DNA of 64,000 bases from Streptomyces sp. col6. Its GTDB lineage: Bacteria; Actinomycetota; Actinomycetes; Streptomycetales; Streptomycetaceae. The position numbers and the translations under genes were made by a program. This document shows, one piece after another, positions 34,372-43,600 of the stretch (positions are counted from its first letter, which is position 1; each line of letters begins with the position of its first letter). The notes below the pieces were generated by a model. It did not search any database. It had not been told where the DNA came from and saw nothing but the letters and a program-made list of their open reading frames with translations. The DNA lies in contig NZ_RDBL01000013.1 of assembly GCF_008042035.1 (NCBI RefSeq), positions 1,358,135 through 1,422,134 on the forward strand. Reading direction: 5' to 3'.

Positions 34372-35531
34372 TGAAGATCGGCATCGTCTGCCCGTACTCC
34401 TGGGACGTACCGGGTGGTGTGCAGTTCCACATCCGCGACCTGGCCGAGCACCTGATCCGGCTCGGCCACGAGGTGTCCGTGCTGGCGCCCGCCGACGACG
34501 AGACGCCGCTGCCGCCGTACGTGGTCTCGGCGGGCCGGGCCGTGCCGGTCCCGTACAACGGCTCGGTGGCCCGGCTGAACTTCGGGTTCCTGTCGGCGGC
34601 GCGGGTGCGGCGCTGGCTGCACGAGGGCACCTTCGACGTCATCCACATCCACGAGCCGACCTCGCCGTCGCTGGGGCTGCTGACGTGCTGGGCGGCGCAG
34701 GGCCCGATCGTCGCCACGTTCCACACATCGAACCCGCGCTCCCGGGCGATGATCGCCGCGTACGCGATCCTGCAGGCCGCGCTGGAGAAGATCAGCGCGC
34801 GGATCGCGGTCAGCGAGTACGCCCGCCGGACCCTCGTCGAGCACCTGGGCGGCGACGCCGTGGTCATCCCGAACGGTGTGGACGTCGACTTTTTCGCCCG
34901 CGCCGAGCCCAGGCCCGAGTGGCAGGGCGGCACGATCGGCTTCATCGGCCGCATCGACGAGCCCCGCAAGGGTCTGCCCGTCCTGATGCGCGCGCTGCCC
35001 GCGATCCTGGCCGCCCGCCCGGACACCAGGCTGCTGGTGGCCGGCCGGGGCGACGAGGAGGAGGCCGTCGCCTCGCTGCCGAAGGAGATGCGCCCGCGCG
35101 TGGAGTTCCTCGGCATGGTGAGCGACGAGGACAAGGCGCGGCTGCTGCGCAGCGTCGACCTGTACGTGGCGCCCAACACCGGCGGCGAGAGCTTCGGCAT
35201 CATCCTCGTCGAGGCGATGTCGGCGGGGGCGCCGGTCCTCGCCAGCGACCTGGACGCCTTCGCGCAGGTCCTGGACCAGGGCGCGGCGGGCGAGCTGTTC
35301 GCCAACGAGAACGCGGACGCGCTGGCCGCGGCGGCGGTGCGGCTGCTGGGCGACCCGGAGCGGCGTGCCGGACTGCGCGAGCGCGGCAGTGCCCATGTCC
35401 GGCGCTTCGACTGGTCGACGGTCGGGGCGGACATCCTCGCGGTGTACGAGACGGTGACGGACGGCGCCGCCTCGGTCGCGGCGGACGAACGCACCGGTCT
35501 GCGTGCCCGGTTCGGGCTGGCCCGGGAGTAA
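34371..35531 (+). CDS. pimA: Phosphatidylinositol alpha-mannosyltransferase (GT4)
   Basis: A 386-residue GT-B enzyme. The N-terminal domain starts KIGIVCPYSWDVPGGVQFHI, with the Gly-Gly nucleotide/lipid loop. The GDP-mannose domain has NGVDVDFF, GFIGRIDEPRKGLPVLM and the E-x7-E motif in ESFGIILVEAMSAGAPVLA. PimA adds the first mannose to phosphatidylinositol on the cytoplasmic face. GTG 34371 overlaps the preceding TAG by one base, so translation is coupled to the acyltransferase. Confidence 0.92.
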   Translation: MKIGIVCPYSWDVPGGVQFHIRDLAEHLIRLGHEVSVLAPADDETPLPPYVVSAGRAVPVPYNGSVARLNFGFLSAARVRRWLHEGTFDVIHIHEPTSPSLGLLTCWAAQGPIVATFHTSNPRSRAMIAAYAILQAALEKISARIAVSEYARRTLVEHLGGDAVVIPNGVDVDFFARAEPRPEWQGGTIGFIGRIDEPRKGLPVLMRALPAILAARPDTRLLVAGRGDEEEAVASLPKEMRPRVEFLGMVSDEDKARLLRSVDLYVAPNTGGESFGIILVEAMSAGAPVLASDLDAFAQVLDQGAAGELFANENADALAAAAVRLLGDPERRAGLRERGSAHVRRFDWSTVGADILAVYETVTDGAASVAADERTGLRARFGLARE

Positions 35532-35572
35532 CCGGCCGGGCGGGAGCCTGCGCCCCGGTAGCCTTGCCGCCC

Positions 35573-36121
35573 GTGACCGTAACCCTCATCATCTGGGCCG
35601 TCGTCGTGCTCGTCGCGATCGGCCTGTACCTCAGCTGGACGGCCGGCCGCCTCGACCGGCTGCACACCCGGATCGACGCGGCGCGGGCCGCACTCGACGC
35701 GCAACTGCTGCGCCGGGCGTCGGTCACCCAGGAGCTCGCCACCTCCGGGGTCCTCGACCCGGCCGCGTCGATCGTGCTGTACGAGGCCGCGCACGCCGCG
35801 AGGCAGTCGCCCCAGGACCATCGCGAGGTCGCCGAGAGCGAGCTGAGCGCCGCCCTGCGCGCGGTGTTCGGCGAGAGCGCGCAGGTGGAGGCGGTGCGGG
35901 AGATCCCCGGGGGTCAGGAGGCGGCGTCCGAGCTGGCTGCCTCGGTGCGGCGGGTGCCGATGGCGCGCCGCTTCCACAACGACGCGGTGCGGGCGGCGCG
36001 GGCGCTGCGGCGCCACCGCACGGTGCGCTGGTTCCGGCTGGCGGGGCACGCCCCGTTCCCGCTGGCCTTCGAGATGGACGACGAGCCGCCGGTGGCCCTG
36101 GCGGACCGCCCCGGCAGCTGA
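35573..36121 (+). CDS. LemA-like single-pass membrane protein
   Basis: A 182-residue protein: one N-terminal helix (TLIIWAVVVLVAIGLYLSW) and then long helices beginning DRLHTRIDAARAALDAQLLRRASV, which matches the LemA pattern of an anchored antiparallel bundle. The remainder (ESELSAALRAVFGES, AARALRRHRTVRWFRLAGH) also fits. The LemA family is envelope-associated with poorly known function. It lies 41 bases after pimA and before pdxS and probably belongs to the pgsA transcript. The start is GTG 35573. Confidence 0.75.
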   Translation: MTVTLIIWAVVVLVAIGLYLSWTAGRLDRLHTRIDAARAALDAQLLRRASVTQELATSGVLDPAASIVLYEAAHAARQSPQDHREVAESELSAALRAVFGESAQVEAVREIPGGQEAASELAASVRRVPMARRFHNDAVRAARALRRHRTVRWFRLAGHAPFPLAFEMDDEPPVALADRPGS

Positions 36122-36271
36122 CGGACAGTGGCCCCTCCCCGTACACGGGGGTGCGGGCCAAAACGATCCACCGGCCTCTCATTGGCCCTTGCTGTGGACT
36201 GGTGCCGGGGAGTTTGCTCAGGAGTGCGTCATTCGGCGCTCCCGCATTCGCTCCCCCCAGTGAGGTCATCC

Positions 36272-37192
36272 GTGTCCACGCTTCCCAGCACCCCGCAGTC
36301 CGCCGACAACCCGGCCACCGGCACCGCCCGCGTCAAGCGCGGCATGGCCGAGCAGCTCAAGGGCGGCGTGATCATGGACGTCGTCAACGCCGAGCAGGCG
36401 AAGATCGCCGAGGACGCGGGCGCCGTGGCCGTCATGGCCCTGGAGCGGGTGCCGGCCGACATCCGCAAGGACGGCGGCGTGGCCCGGATGTCCGACCCGA
36501 ACATGATCGAGGAGATCATCGAGGCGGTGTCCATCCCGGTGATGGCCAAGTCCCGCATCGGGCACTTCGTCGAGGCGCAGGTCCTGCAGTCCCTCGGCGT
36601 CGACTACATCGACGAGTCCGAGGTCCTGACCCCGGCCGACGAGGTCAACCACAGCGACAAGTTCGCCTTCACCACCCCGTTCGTCTGCGGCGCCACCAAC
36701 CTGGGCGAGGCGCTGCGCCGTATCGCCGAGGGCGCGGCCATGATCCGCTCCAAGGGCGAGGCAGGTACGGGCAACGTCGTCGAGGCCGTCCGCCACCTGC
36801 GCCAGATCAAGAACGAGATCGCCCGGCTGCGCGGCTACGACAACAACGAGCTGTACGCCGCCGCCAAGGACCTGCGCGCCCCCTACGAGCTGGTCAAGGA
36901 GGTCGCCGAGCTGGGCAAGCTGCCCGTCGTCCTCTTCTCCGCGGGCGGCGTCGCCACGCCGGCCGACGCGGCGCTGATGCGTCAGCTCGGTGCCGAGGGC
37001 GTCTTCGTCGGCTCCGGCATCTTCAAGTCCGGCGACCCGGCCAAGCGCGCCGCCGCCATCGTGAAGGCCACCACCTTCTACGACGACCCGAAGATCATCG
37101 CGGACGCCTCCCGGAACCTGGGCGAGGCCATGGTCGGCATCAACTGCGACACGCTGCCCGAGACCGAGCGCTACGCCAACCGCGGCTGGTAG
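36272..37192 (+). CDS. pdxS: Pyridoxal 5'-phosphate synthase subunit PdxS
   Basis: A 306-residue beta/alpha barrel with VKRGMAEQLKGGVIMDVVNA, the Schiff-base Lys in AKSRIGHFVEAQ and GEAGTGNVVEAVRH. With PdxT it makes PLP from ribose 5-phosphate, glyceraldehyde 3-phosphate and ammonia. GTG 36272 follows AGTGAGG. The upstream 150 bases contain GTGGACTGG near 36195, which faintly resembles PdxR sites, but not enough for a call. Confidence 0.97.
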   Translation: MSTLPSTPQSADNPATGTARVKRGMAEQLKGGVIMDVVNAEQAKIAEDAGAVAVMALERVPADIRKDGGVARMSDPNMIEEIIEAVSIPVMAKSRIGHFVEAQVLQSLGVDYIDESEVLTPADEVNHSDKFAFTTPFVCGATNLGEALRRIAEGAAMIRSKGEAGTGNVVEAVRHLRQIKNEIARLRGYDNNELYAAAKDLRAPYELVKEVAELGKLPVVLFSAGGVATPADAALMRQLGAEGVFVGSGIFKSGDPAKRAAAIVKATTFYDDPKIIADASRNLGEAMVGINCDTLPETERYANRGW

Positions 37193-37198
37193 TCACCG

Positions 37199-37792
37199 AT
37201 GAGCGACACCCCTGTGATCGGAGTCCTGGCCCTCCAGGGCGACGTACGGGAGCACCTGATCGCCCTGGCCTCGGCGGACGCCCTGGCCAGGCCGGTCCGG
37301 CGTCCCGAGGAACTGGCCGAGGTCGACGGGCTCGTGCTGCCCGGCGGCGAGTCCACCACCATGTCCAAGCTGGCCGCGCTGTTCGGCATGCTGGACCCGC
37401 TGCGCGAGCGGATCGCGGCCGGGATGCCGGTCTACGGCACCTGCGCCGGAATGATCCTGCTCGCCGACAAGATCCTCGATCCCCGGTCCGGCCAGGAGAC
37501 GCTGGGCGGCATCGACATGATCGTGCGCCGTAACGCTTTCGGGCGGCAGAACGAGTCCTTCGAGGCGGCCGTCGAGGTCGCCGGAATCGGCGGCGGACCG
37601 GTGGAGGGCGTCTTCATCCGGGCCCCCTGGGTCGAGTCCGTGGGCGCCGGCGCGAAGGTGATCGCCGAGCACGGCGGCCACATCGTGGCGGTGCGGCAGC
37701 GAAACGCCCTCGCCACCTCATTCCACCCGGAACTGACCGGAGACCACCGCCTCCACGCGTACTTCACCGAGATGGTGCGCGCGGCCGGGTGA
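37199..37792 (+). CDS. pdxT: Pyridoxal 5'-phosphate synthase glutaminase PdxT
   Basis: A 197-residue class I glutamine amidotransferase: ALQGDVREH at the N-terminus, the nucleophile Cys in YGTCAGMILLA, and the His-Glu pair in SFHPELTGD. It hydrolyses glutamine and channels ammonia to PdxS. It begins 6 bases after pdxS, so it belongs to the same operon. Confidence 0.97.
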   Translation: MSDTPVIGVLALQGDVREHLIALASADALARPVRRPEELAEVDGLVLPGGESTTMSKLAALFGMLDPLRERIAAGMPVYGTCAGMILLADKILDPRSGQETLGGIDMIVRRNAFGRQNESFEAAVEVAGIGGGPVEGVFIRAPWVESVGAGAKVIAEHGGHIVAVRQRNALATSFHPELTGDHRLHAYFTEMVRAAG

Positions 37793-37853
37793 CTCGATCC
37801 CGGTAGGATCTCTCGGGTTCGTACGGAATTTGGTGACGCGAAGGAGAAGGCAG

Positions 37854-38606
37854 ATGTCCGGCCACTCTAAATGGGCTACGACGAAGCACAAGAAGGCCGT
37901 GATTGACGCCAAGCGCGGCAAGCTCTTCGCGAAGCTGATCAAGAACATCGAGGTCGCGGCCCGCACCGGTGGTGTGGACCCCGAGGGCAACCCGACCCTC
38001 GTGGACGCGATCCAGAAGGCGAAGAAGAGTTCGGTCCCGAACAAGAACATCGACTCCGCGGTCAAGCGCGGTGGCGGTCTCGAAGCGGGCGGCGTCGACT
38101 ACCAGACGATCATGTACGAGGGTTACGGCCCCAACGGTGTCGCGGTGCTCATCGAGTGCCTCACCGACAACCGCAACCGTGCCGCGTCCGACGTACGCGT
38201 CGCCATGACCCGCAACGGCGGCTCGATGGCCGACCCGGGCTCGGTCTCGTACCTGTTCAACCGCAAGGGCGTCGTCATCGTCCCCAAGGGTGAGCTGACC
38301 GAGGACGACGTGCTCGGTGCCGTCCTGGACGCGGGCGCCGAGGAGGTCAACGACCTCGGCGACAGCTACGAGGTCGTCAGCGAGGCCACCGACATGGTCG
38401 CGGTCCGTACCGCGCTCCAGGAGGCGGGCATCGACTACGACTCGGCCGAGGCCAACTTCCTGCCCACCATGCAGGTCGACCTCGACGAGGAGGGCGCGCG
38501 CAAGATCTTCAAGCTCATCGACGCGCTGGAGGACAGCGACGACGTGCAGAACGTCTTCGCCAACTTCGACGTCTCGGACGAGGTCATGGAGAAGGTCGAC
38601 GCCTGA
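37854..38606 (+). CDS. YebC/PmpR-family protein
   Basis: A 250-residue protein, full length, with the family start MSGHSKWATTKHKKAVIDAK and the ATMYEGYGPNGVAVL-like core (here IMYEGYGPNGVAVLIE). Family members bind DNA or the ribosome: YebC-type proteins are described as transcription regulators and more recently as aids to translation of proline runs. Which applies here is not visible. AAGGAGAAGG precedes ATG 37854. It sits before ruvC as in many bacteria. Confidence 0.95.
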   Translation: MSGHSKWATTKHKKAVIDAKRGKLFAKLIKNIEVAARTGGVDPEGNPTLVDAIQKAKKSSVPNKNIDSAVKRGGGLEAGGVDYQTIMYEGYGPNGVAVLIECLTDNRNRAASDVRVAMTRNGGSMADPGSVSYLFNRKGVVIVPKGELTEDDVLGAVLDAGAEEVNDLGDSYEVVSEATDMVAVRTALQEAGIDYDSAEANFLPTMQVDLDEEGARKIFKLIDALEDSDDVQNVFANFDVSDEVMEKVDA

Positions 38607-38635
38607 GCCGCGCCCCGCGCGGTGAGGGTGGTGGA

Positions 38636-38665
38636 CGGGCCGACGGGACACACCCCGTCGGCCCG
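38636..38665 (+). terminator. 12-bp hairpin between yebC and ruvC
   Basis: CGGGCCGACGGG (38636-38647) pairs with CCCGTCGGCCCG (38654-38665), loop ACACAC, 30 bases after the yebC stop. It suggests ruvC starts its own transcript. Confidence 0.75.
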
Positions 38666-38732
38666 CCGCATTGTCGGTGCCGACCGATAGCCTGCTGGAA
38701 CAGTTGACCGATCGGCAGGGAGGGGCGGGACC

Positions 38733-39302
38733 GTGCGGGTTCTCGGCGTGGACCCGGGGCTGACCCGGTGCGGAGTCGGCGTCGTCGAGGGCGTCGCGGG
38801 CCGGCCCCTGACCATGCTCGGCGTGGGGGTCGTGCGCACCCCGGCCGACGCGGAGCTGGGCCACCGCCTCGTGGCGATCGAGCGCGGCATCGAGGAATGG
38901 CTCGACGAGCACCGCCCCGACTGCGTCGCCGTCGAGCGGGTCTTCGCCCAGCACAACGTCCGCACGGTGATGGGCACCGCCCAGGCCAGCGCGGTCGCCA
39001 TGCTCTGCGCGTCCCGGCGCGGCCTCCCGGTCGCCCTGCACACGCCCAGCGAGGTCAAGGCCGCCGTCTCCGGCAGCGGACGCGCCGACAAGGCGCAGGT
39101 GGGAGCCATGGTGACCCGGCTCCTGCGACTGGACGCCCCGCCGAAACCCGCCGACGCCGCCGACGCCCTGGCGCTCGCCATCTGCCACATCTGGCGCGCC
39201 CCCGCCGTCAACCGTCTCCAGCAGGCGCACGCCGCGGCCGCCGCCCGCACCCCGCGCCCCTCGCGCACCGCAGCCGTTCCCGTCCGGAAGGTCCCCCGAT
39301 GA
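38733..39302 (+). CDS. ruvC: Holliday junction endonuclease RuvC
   Basis: A 189-residue RNase H-fold resolvase with Asp7 in GVDPG, Glu68 in VERVF and the C-terminal Asp pair in KPADAADALALA. It cleaves Holliday junctions with RuvAB. The C-terminal 30 residues are an Ala/Arg/Pro extension. It overlaps ruvA by ATGA. I see no LexA box (GAAC-N4-GTTC) upstream. Confidence 0.96.
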   Translation: MRVLGVDPGLTRCGVGVVEGVAGRPLTMLGVGVVRTPADAELGHRLVAIERGIEEWLDEHRPDCVAVERVFAQHNVRTVMGTAQASAVAMLCASRRGLPVALHTPSEVKAAVSGSGRADKAQVGAMVTRLLRLDAPPKPADAADALALAICHIWRAPAVNRLQQAHAAAAARTPRPSRTAAVPVRKVPR

Positions 39303-39925
39303 TCGCCTTCGTCAGCGGCCCCGTCGCCGCGCTCGCCCCGACCACGGCCGTGATCGAGGTCGGCGGCATCGGCATGGCCGTCCAGTGCGCACCGAACACC
39401 CTGGCCGCCCTGCGCGTCGGCCAGGAGGCCCGGCTCGCCACCTCCCTCGTCGTGCGCGAGGACTCGCTGACGCTCTACGGCTTCGCCGACGACGACGAAC
39501 GGCAGGTCTTCGAGCTGCTGCAGACCGCCAGCGGCGTCGGACCCCGGCTCGCCCAGGCCATGCTCGCCACGCACACCCCGGACGCCCTGCGCCTGGCCGT
39601 CGCCACCGGTGACGAGAAGGCCCTCACCGCGGTCTCCGGCATCGGCAAGAAGGGCGCGCAGAAGCTCCTGCTGGAACTGAAGGACCGGCTCGGCGACCCG
39701 GTCGGCGCCCACAGCCCCGGCCAGGGCATCGGCACCGCCGTCTCCGCCTCGTGGCGCGACCAGCTCCAGGCCGCCCTGATCGGCCTCGGCTACGCCACCC
39801 GCGAGGCGGACGAGGCGGTCGCCGCCGTCGCACCACAGGCCGAGGAAGCCCTCGCCGCGGGCGGCCGGCCGCCCGTGCCGCAGCTGCTGCGCGCCGCCCT
39901 GCAGACCCTCAACCGGGCGCGCTGA
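39299..39925 (+). CDS. ruvA: Holliday junction branch-migration subunit RuvA
   Basis: A 208-residue protein with an N-terminal OB domain (MIAFVSGPVAAL), two helix-hairpin-helix motifs (ASGVGPRLAQAML and VSGIGKKGAQKLLLEL) and a C-terminal RuvB-binding domain (ALIGLGYATREADEAV). It binds four-way junctions and loads RuvB. Translationally coupled to ruvC. Confidence 0.96.
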   Translation: MIAFVSGPVAALAPTTAVIEVGGIGMAVQCAPNTLAALRVGQEARLATSLVVREDSLTLYGFADDDERQVFELLQTASGVGPRLAQAMLATHTPDALRLAVATGDEKALTAVSGIGKKGAQKLLLELKDRLGDPVGAHSPGQGIGTAVSASWRDQLQAALIGLGYATREADEAVAAVAPQAEEALAAGGRPPVPQLLRAALQTLNRAR

Positions 39926-40002
39926 CCCCGCGCGGGCCACCCTTCTCCGCCCGGCCGGCCACGCCCGGCCGGGCACCGATCCACCCGAGGCGGACAGACG
40001 AG

Positions 40003-41076
40003 ATGAACTGGGACGACACCGGAGCCGGCACGGACGACCGGCTCGACGAGCGGCTGGTCGACGCCGGGGCGGACGGCGACGACACCGCGGTCGAGGCGGC
40101 GCTGCGCCCCAAGGACCTCGACGAGTTCGTCGGCCAGGAGAAGGTCCGCGAACAGCTCGACCTGGTCCTCAAGGCCGCCCGAGCCCGCGGAGCCACCGCC
40201 GACCACGTGCTCCTCTCCGGCGCCCCCGGCCTCGGCAAGACCACCCTCTCCATGATCATCGCGGCGGAGATGAACGCCCCGATCCGGATCACCTCCGGCC
40301 CCGCCATCCAGCACGCGGGCGACCTCGCGGCGATCCTCTCCTCGCTCCAGGAGGGCGAGGTGCTGTTCCTGGACGAGATCCACCGCATGTCCCGGCCCGC
40401 CGAGGAGATGCTGTACATGGCCATGGAGGACTTCCGCGTCGACGTGATCGTCGGCAAGGGCCCCGGTGCCACCGCCATCCCGCTGGAGCTGCCCCCCTTC
40501 ACCCTCGTCGGCGCCACCACCCGGGCCGGCCTCCTGCCGCCCCCGCTGCGCGACCGCTTCGGCTTCACGGGCCACATGGAGTTCTACGCCCCCGCCGAAC
40601 TGGAACGGGTGATCCACCGCTCCGCCCGCCTGCTCGACGTCGAGCTGGACGCCGAGGGCGCCGCGGAGATCGCCGGACGTTCCCGGGGAACGCCCCGTAT
40701 CGCGAACCGGCTGCTGCGCCGCGTGCGGGACTACGCCCAGGTCAAGGCCGACGGCCGGATCGACCGGGAGATCGCCGCCGCGGCCCTCGGGGTGTACGAG
40801 GTCGACGCCCGGGGCCTGGACCGGCTGGACCGGGCGGTGCTCGGCGCGCTGCTGAAGCTCTTCGGCGGCGGCCCGGTCGGCCTGTCCACGCTGGCGGTCG
40901 CCGTGGGGGAGGAGCGCGAGACCGTCGAGGAGGTCGCCGAGCCCTTCCTCGTACGCGAAGGGCTGCTGGCCAGGACGCCGCGCGGGCGGGTCGCCACACC
41001 GGCGGCCTGGGCCCACCTCGGGCTCGTCCCGCCGCAGCACGGCGTAACGGGACAACAGGGCCTGTTCGGGGCGTGA
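40003..41076 (+). CDS. ruvB: Holliday junction DNA helicase RuvB
   Basis: A 357-residue AAA+ motor: RPKDLDEFVGQEKVREQL, Walker A GAPGLGKTT, Walker B LFLDEIHRM, sensor 1 GATTRAG and an Arg finger in LRDRFGF. The winged-helix C-domain contains SRGTPRIANRLLRR. It has an acidic N-terminal extension of about 30 residues. ATG 40003 lies 77 bases after ruvA. Confidence 0.97.
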   Translation: MNWDDTGAGTDDRLDERLVDAGADGDDTAVEAALRPKDLDEFVGQEKVREQLDLVLKAARARGATADHVLLSGAPGLGKTTLSMIIAAEMNAPIRITSGPAIQHAGDLAAILSSLQEGEVLFLDEIHRMSRPAEEMLYMAMEDFRVDVIVGKGPGATAIPLELPPFTLVGATTRAGLLPPPLRDRFGFTGHMEFYAPAELERVIHRSARLLDVELDAEGAAEIAGRSRGTPRIANRLLRRVRDYAQVKADGRIDREIAAAALGVYEVDARGLDRLDRAVLGALLKLFGGGPVGLSTLAVAVGEERETVEEVAEPFLVREGLLARTPRGRVATPAAWAHLGLVPPQHGVTGQQGLFGA

Positions 41077-41123
41077 TGCGTCACAGGTTGACCGGAAGCG
41101 GAACCACGGTGCCATGCTGGGCG

Positions 41124-41153
41124 TTGTTCCATCGATGCGGACTCGCTTAGACT
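41124..41153 (+). promoter_or_regulatory. Promoter of yajC-secD-secF
   Basis: TTGTTC (41124-41129) and TAGACT (41148-41153) are 18 bases apart, a good sigma-HrdB-type pair. It leaves a leader of about 80 bases before GTG 41241. Confidence 0.65.
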
Positions 41154-41240
41154 CCGCCGATGCCGCCCTTACAGGTCGGTGTACCCACCCCCGTAGACCA
41201 GGCCGCCTTCCAGCGCGGTCGTGCGAAGGAAACTCGTCCC

Positions 41241-41717
41241 GTGAATCCCGTGACTCTCCTCCCCTTCATCGTGCTCATCGGGGCCATGTTCCTGATGACG
41301 CGGTCCGCCAAGAAGAAGCAGGCGGCGGCTGCGGCCATGCGCAATGACATGCAGCCCGGCACCGGCGTCCGGACGATCGGGGGCATGTACGCCACCGTCA
41401 AGGAGCTTCACGACGACACGGTCCTCCTGGAGGTCGCGCCCGGCGTCCACGCCGTGTACGCGAAGAACGCGATCGGCGCCGTCCTGGACGACGCGGAGTA
41501 CAACCGCATCGTCCACGGCGACGAGCAGGAGCTCGACGTCGACGGCGCGGTCGTGCCCGACGACGCCTCCTCGCTGACCGGACCCGACGCCACCGACGCC
41601 GACGACGCGAAGACCGACCTGGTCAAGAAGACGGACGCGGACGAGAGCGACGAGGCCGAGGCCAAGGACGAGAAGAAGTCCGAGGGCAAGGCCGACGGCG
41701 AGTCCGACGCGAAGTAG
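41241..41717 (+). CDS. yajC: Preprotein translocase subunit YajC
   Basis: A 158-residue protein: one N-terminal helix (LLPFIVLIGAMFLMTR), then the YajC core (KKKQAAAAAMRNDMQPGTGVRT, GGMYATVKELHDDTVLLEV) and a long acidic Asp/Glu/Lys tail. It is part of the SecDF-YajC complex that stimulates Sec export. GTG 41241 keeps the standard N-terminus with AAGGAAA upstream; an in-frame ATG at 41160 would add 27 atypical residues. Confidence 0.92.
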   Translation: MNPVTLLPFIVLIGAMFLMTRSAKKKQAAAAAMRNDMQPGTGVRTIGGMYATVKELHDDTVLLEVAPGVHAVYAKNAIGAVLDDAEYNRIVHGDEQELDVDGAVVPDDASSLTGPDATDADDAKTDLVKKTDADESDEAEAKDEKKSEGKADGESDAK

Positions 41718-41865
41718 TCCGTACGACGCCGGGACGCCGTGAGCCCACAGGGCTGCGGCGCTCCCCGGTCCGTGCGCACCTTCGCGGGGGCGGGCCCCCA
41801 CTAAACTTCGTGGCCGCTCGGGCGCACACCCGGCGCGGGGCGGTTGGACAGGGAGAAACGACAAG

Positions 41866-43599
41866 GTGGCAGCACCGAAGAAGGGCCGAGGCGCGGCCGG
41901 CGGTCAGGGGAAGCCAGGGCGTTCCCTGGCGCTGATCCTGATCGTCATGGTCGCCCTCACGGGCGGGATGTTCCTGGCCGACCAGCCGACGCCGCGACTC
42001 GGCATCGACCTGGCGGGCGGCACCTCCATCACGCTGGAGGCCAAGGCCGAGCCGGGCCAGGAAAAGGCGATCAATAAGACCAACATGGACACCGCGGTTC
42101 GGATCATGGAGCGCCGCGTCAACGGTCTTGGCGTCTCCGAGGCCGAGGTCCAGACCCAGGGCAACAGCAACATCATCGTCAACATCCCCAAGGGCACGAA
42201 CTCCGCCCAGGCCCGGGAGCAGGTCGGCACCACGGCCAAGCTGTACTTCCGGCCCGTGCTGACCGTCGCCGCGGGCAAGCCCACCCCGGAGCCCAGCGCC
42301 TCGTCCTCCGGCAAGGCCAGCACCTCGCCGTCGCCGAAGGCCTCGGCCTCCGAGAAGGCGACGGACGGCGACAAGGCCACCGGCTCCTCGTCGAAGCCGT
42401 CCGCGTCCGCCACCACCCAGGGCCGCGCGGTCACCGGCGCCCTGAAGAAGGACTCGTCGCCGACGCCCAAGGCGAGCGACTCCGCCTCCGCGGCGGAAGA
42501 GGCGGCCGCCGCGAAGCTCCAGAAGAAGTTCGAGGAGCTCGACTGCTCGACCAAGGCCGCCCGCTCCCAGGCGGCCCTGGGCTCCAAGGCCACCGACACG
42601 GTGGTCGCGTGCGAGCAGGACGGGTCCGCCAAGTACGTCCTCGGCCCGGCCGAGGTCGACGGCACGGACGTGAAGTCCTCGAAGGCGGCCCTTGACCAGA
42701 ACGGTCAGTGGATCGTCCAGATGGAGTTCAACGGCGGCGGCGCCAAGAAGTTCCGGAAGATCACCGGCAAGCTCGCCGCGCAGCAGTCGCCGCAGAACCA
42801 GTTCGCCATCGCGCTCGACAACGAGGTGGTCTCGGCCCCGTCCGTGCGTACGGAGCTGAGCGCCAACGCGGAGATCTCCGGCAGCTTCGACCAGCAGTCC
42901 GCCGAGGACCTGGCCAACGTGCTCTCCTACGGTGCGCTCCCGCTCTCCTTCAAGGAGCAGAGCGTCACCACCGTCACCGCCGCGCTCGGCGGCGAGCAGC
43001 TGCGGGCCGGCCTCATCGCCGGTGCCATCGGCCTCGCCCTCGTGGTGATCTACCTGGTGGCCTACTACCGCGGGCTGGCGCTCATCGCCCTGCTCAGCCT
43101 TCTGGTCTCCGGCATCCTCAGCTACACGATCATGTCGCTGCTCGGCCCGGCCATCGGCTTCGCGCTGAACCTGCCGGCCGTCTGCGGTGCCATCGTGGCC
43201 ATCGGTATCACCGCCGACTCGTTCATCGTGTACTTCGAACGCGTACGGGACGAGATCCGCGAGGGCCGCACGCTGCGGCCCGCCGTCGAGCGGGGCTGGC
43301 CGCGTGCCCGGCGCACCATCCTGGTCTCCGACTTCGTGTCGTTCCTCGCCGCGGCCGTCCTCTTCGTGGTCACCGTCGGCAAGGTGCAGGGCTTCGCCTT
43401 CACACTGGGTCTCACCACCCTGCTCGACGTCGTCGTGGTGTTCCTCTTCACCAAGCCGCTCATGACGATCATGGCCCGCAAGAAGTTCTTCGCCAGCGGT
43501 CACCCGTGGTCCGGACTGGACCCGAAGCGCCTCGGCGCCAAGCCGCCGCTGCGCCGCTCCCGTCGTGTCAACGCCCCCACCGATCCGAAGGAGGCGTGA
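41866..43599 (+). CDS. secD: Protein-export membrane protein SecD
   Basis: A 577-residue protein with a first helix at about 24-40 (SLALILIVMVALTGGMFLA), a large periplasm-side P1 domain (LGIDLAGGTSITLEAKAEPG at its start) and five C-terminal helices including VIYLVAYYRGLALIALLSL. Residues about 140-212 form a Ser/Ala/Lys-rich, apparently disordered insertion inside P1. SecDF uses the proton gradient to pull out translocating chains. GTG 41866. A -10-like TAAACT lies at 41802-41807. Confidence 0.95.
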   Translation: MAAPKKGRGAAGGQGKPGRSLALILIVMVALTGGMFLADQPTPRLGIDLAGGTSITLEAKAEPGQEKAINKTNMDTAVRIMERRVNGLGVSEAEVQTQGNSNIIVNIPKGTNSAQAREQVGTTAKLYFRPVLTVAAGKPTPEPSASSSGKASTSPSPKASASEKATDGDKATGSSSKPSASATTQGRAVTGALKKDSSPTPKASDSASAAEEAAAAKLQKKFEELDCSTKAARSQAALGSKATDTVVACEQDGSAKYVLGPAEVDGTDVKSSKAALDQNGQWIVQMEFNGGGAKKFRKITGKLAAQQSPQNQFAIALDNEVVSAPSVRTELSANAEISGSFDQQSAEDLANVLSYGALPLSFKEQSVTTVTAALGGEQLRAGLIAGAIGLALVVIYLVAYYRGLALIALLSLLVSGILSYTIMSLLGPAIGFALNLPAVCGAIVAIGITADSFIVYFERVRDEIREGRTLRPAVERGWPRARRTILVSDFVSFLAAAVLFVVTVGKVQGFAFTLGLTTLLDVVVVFLFTKPLMTIMARKKFFASGHPWSGLDPKRLGAKPPLRRSRRVNAPTDPKEA

Positions 43600-43600
43600 G

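Noticed and set aside
36180..36271. PdxR operator before pdxS
   Set aside because: GTGGACTGG only partly matches described sites and no second copy is present.
41160..41240. Upstream ATG for yajC giving 27 extra residues by leaderless translation
   Set aside because: The added residues do not resemble YajC, and GTG 41241 restores the standard N-terminus with a ribosome site.
42300..42500. Short-repeat arrays (for example in SecD or the cobT head) as CRISPR
   Set aside because: They are in-frame low-complexity codon repeats without constant repeats, unique spacers or cas genes.
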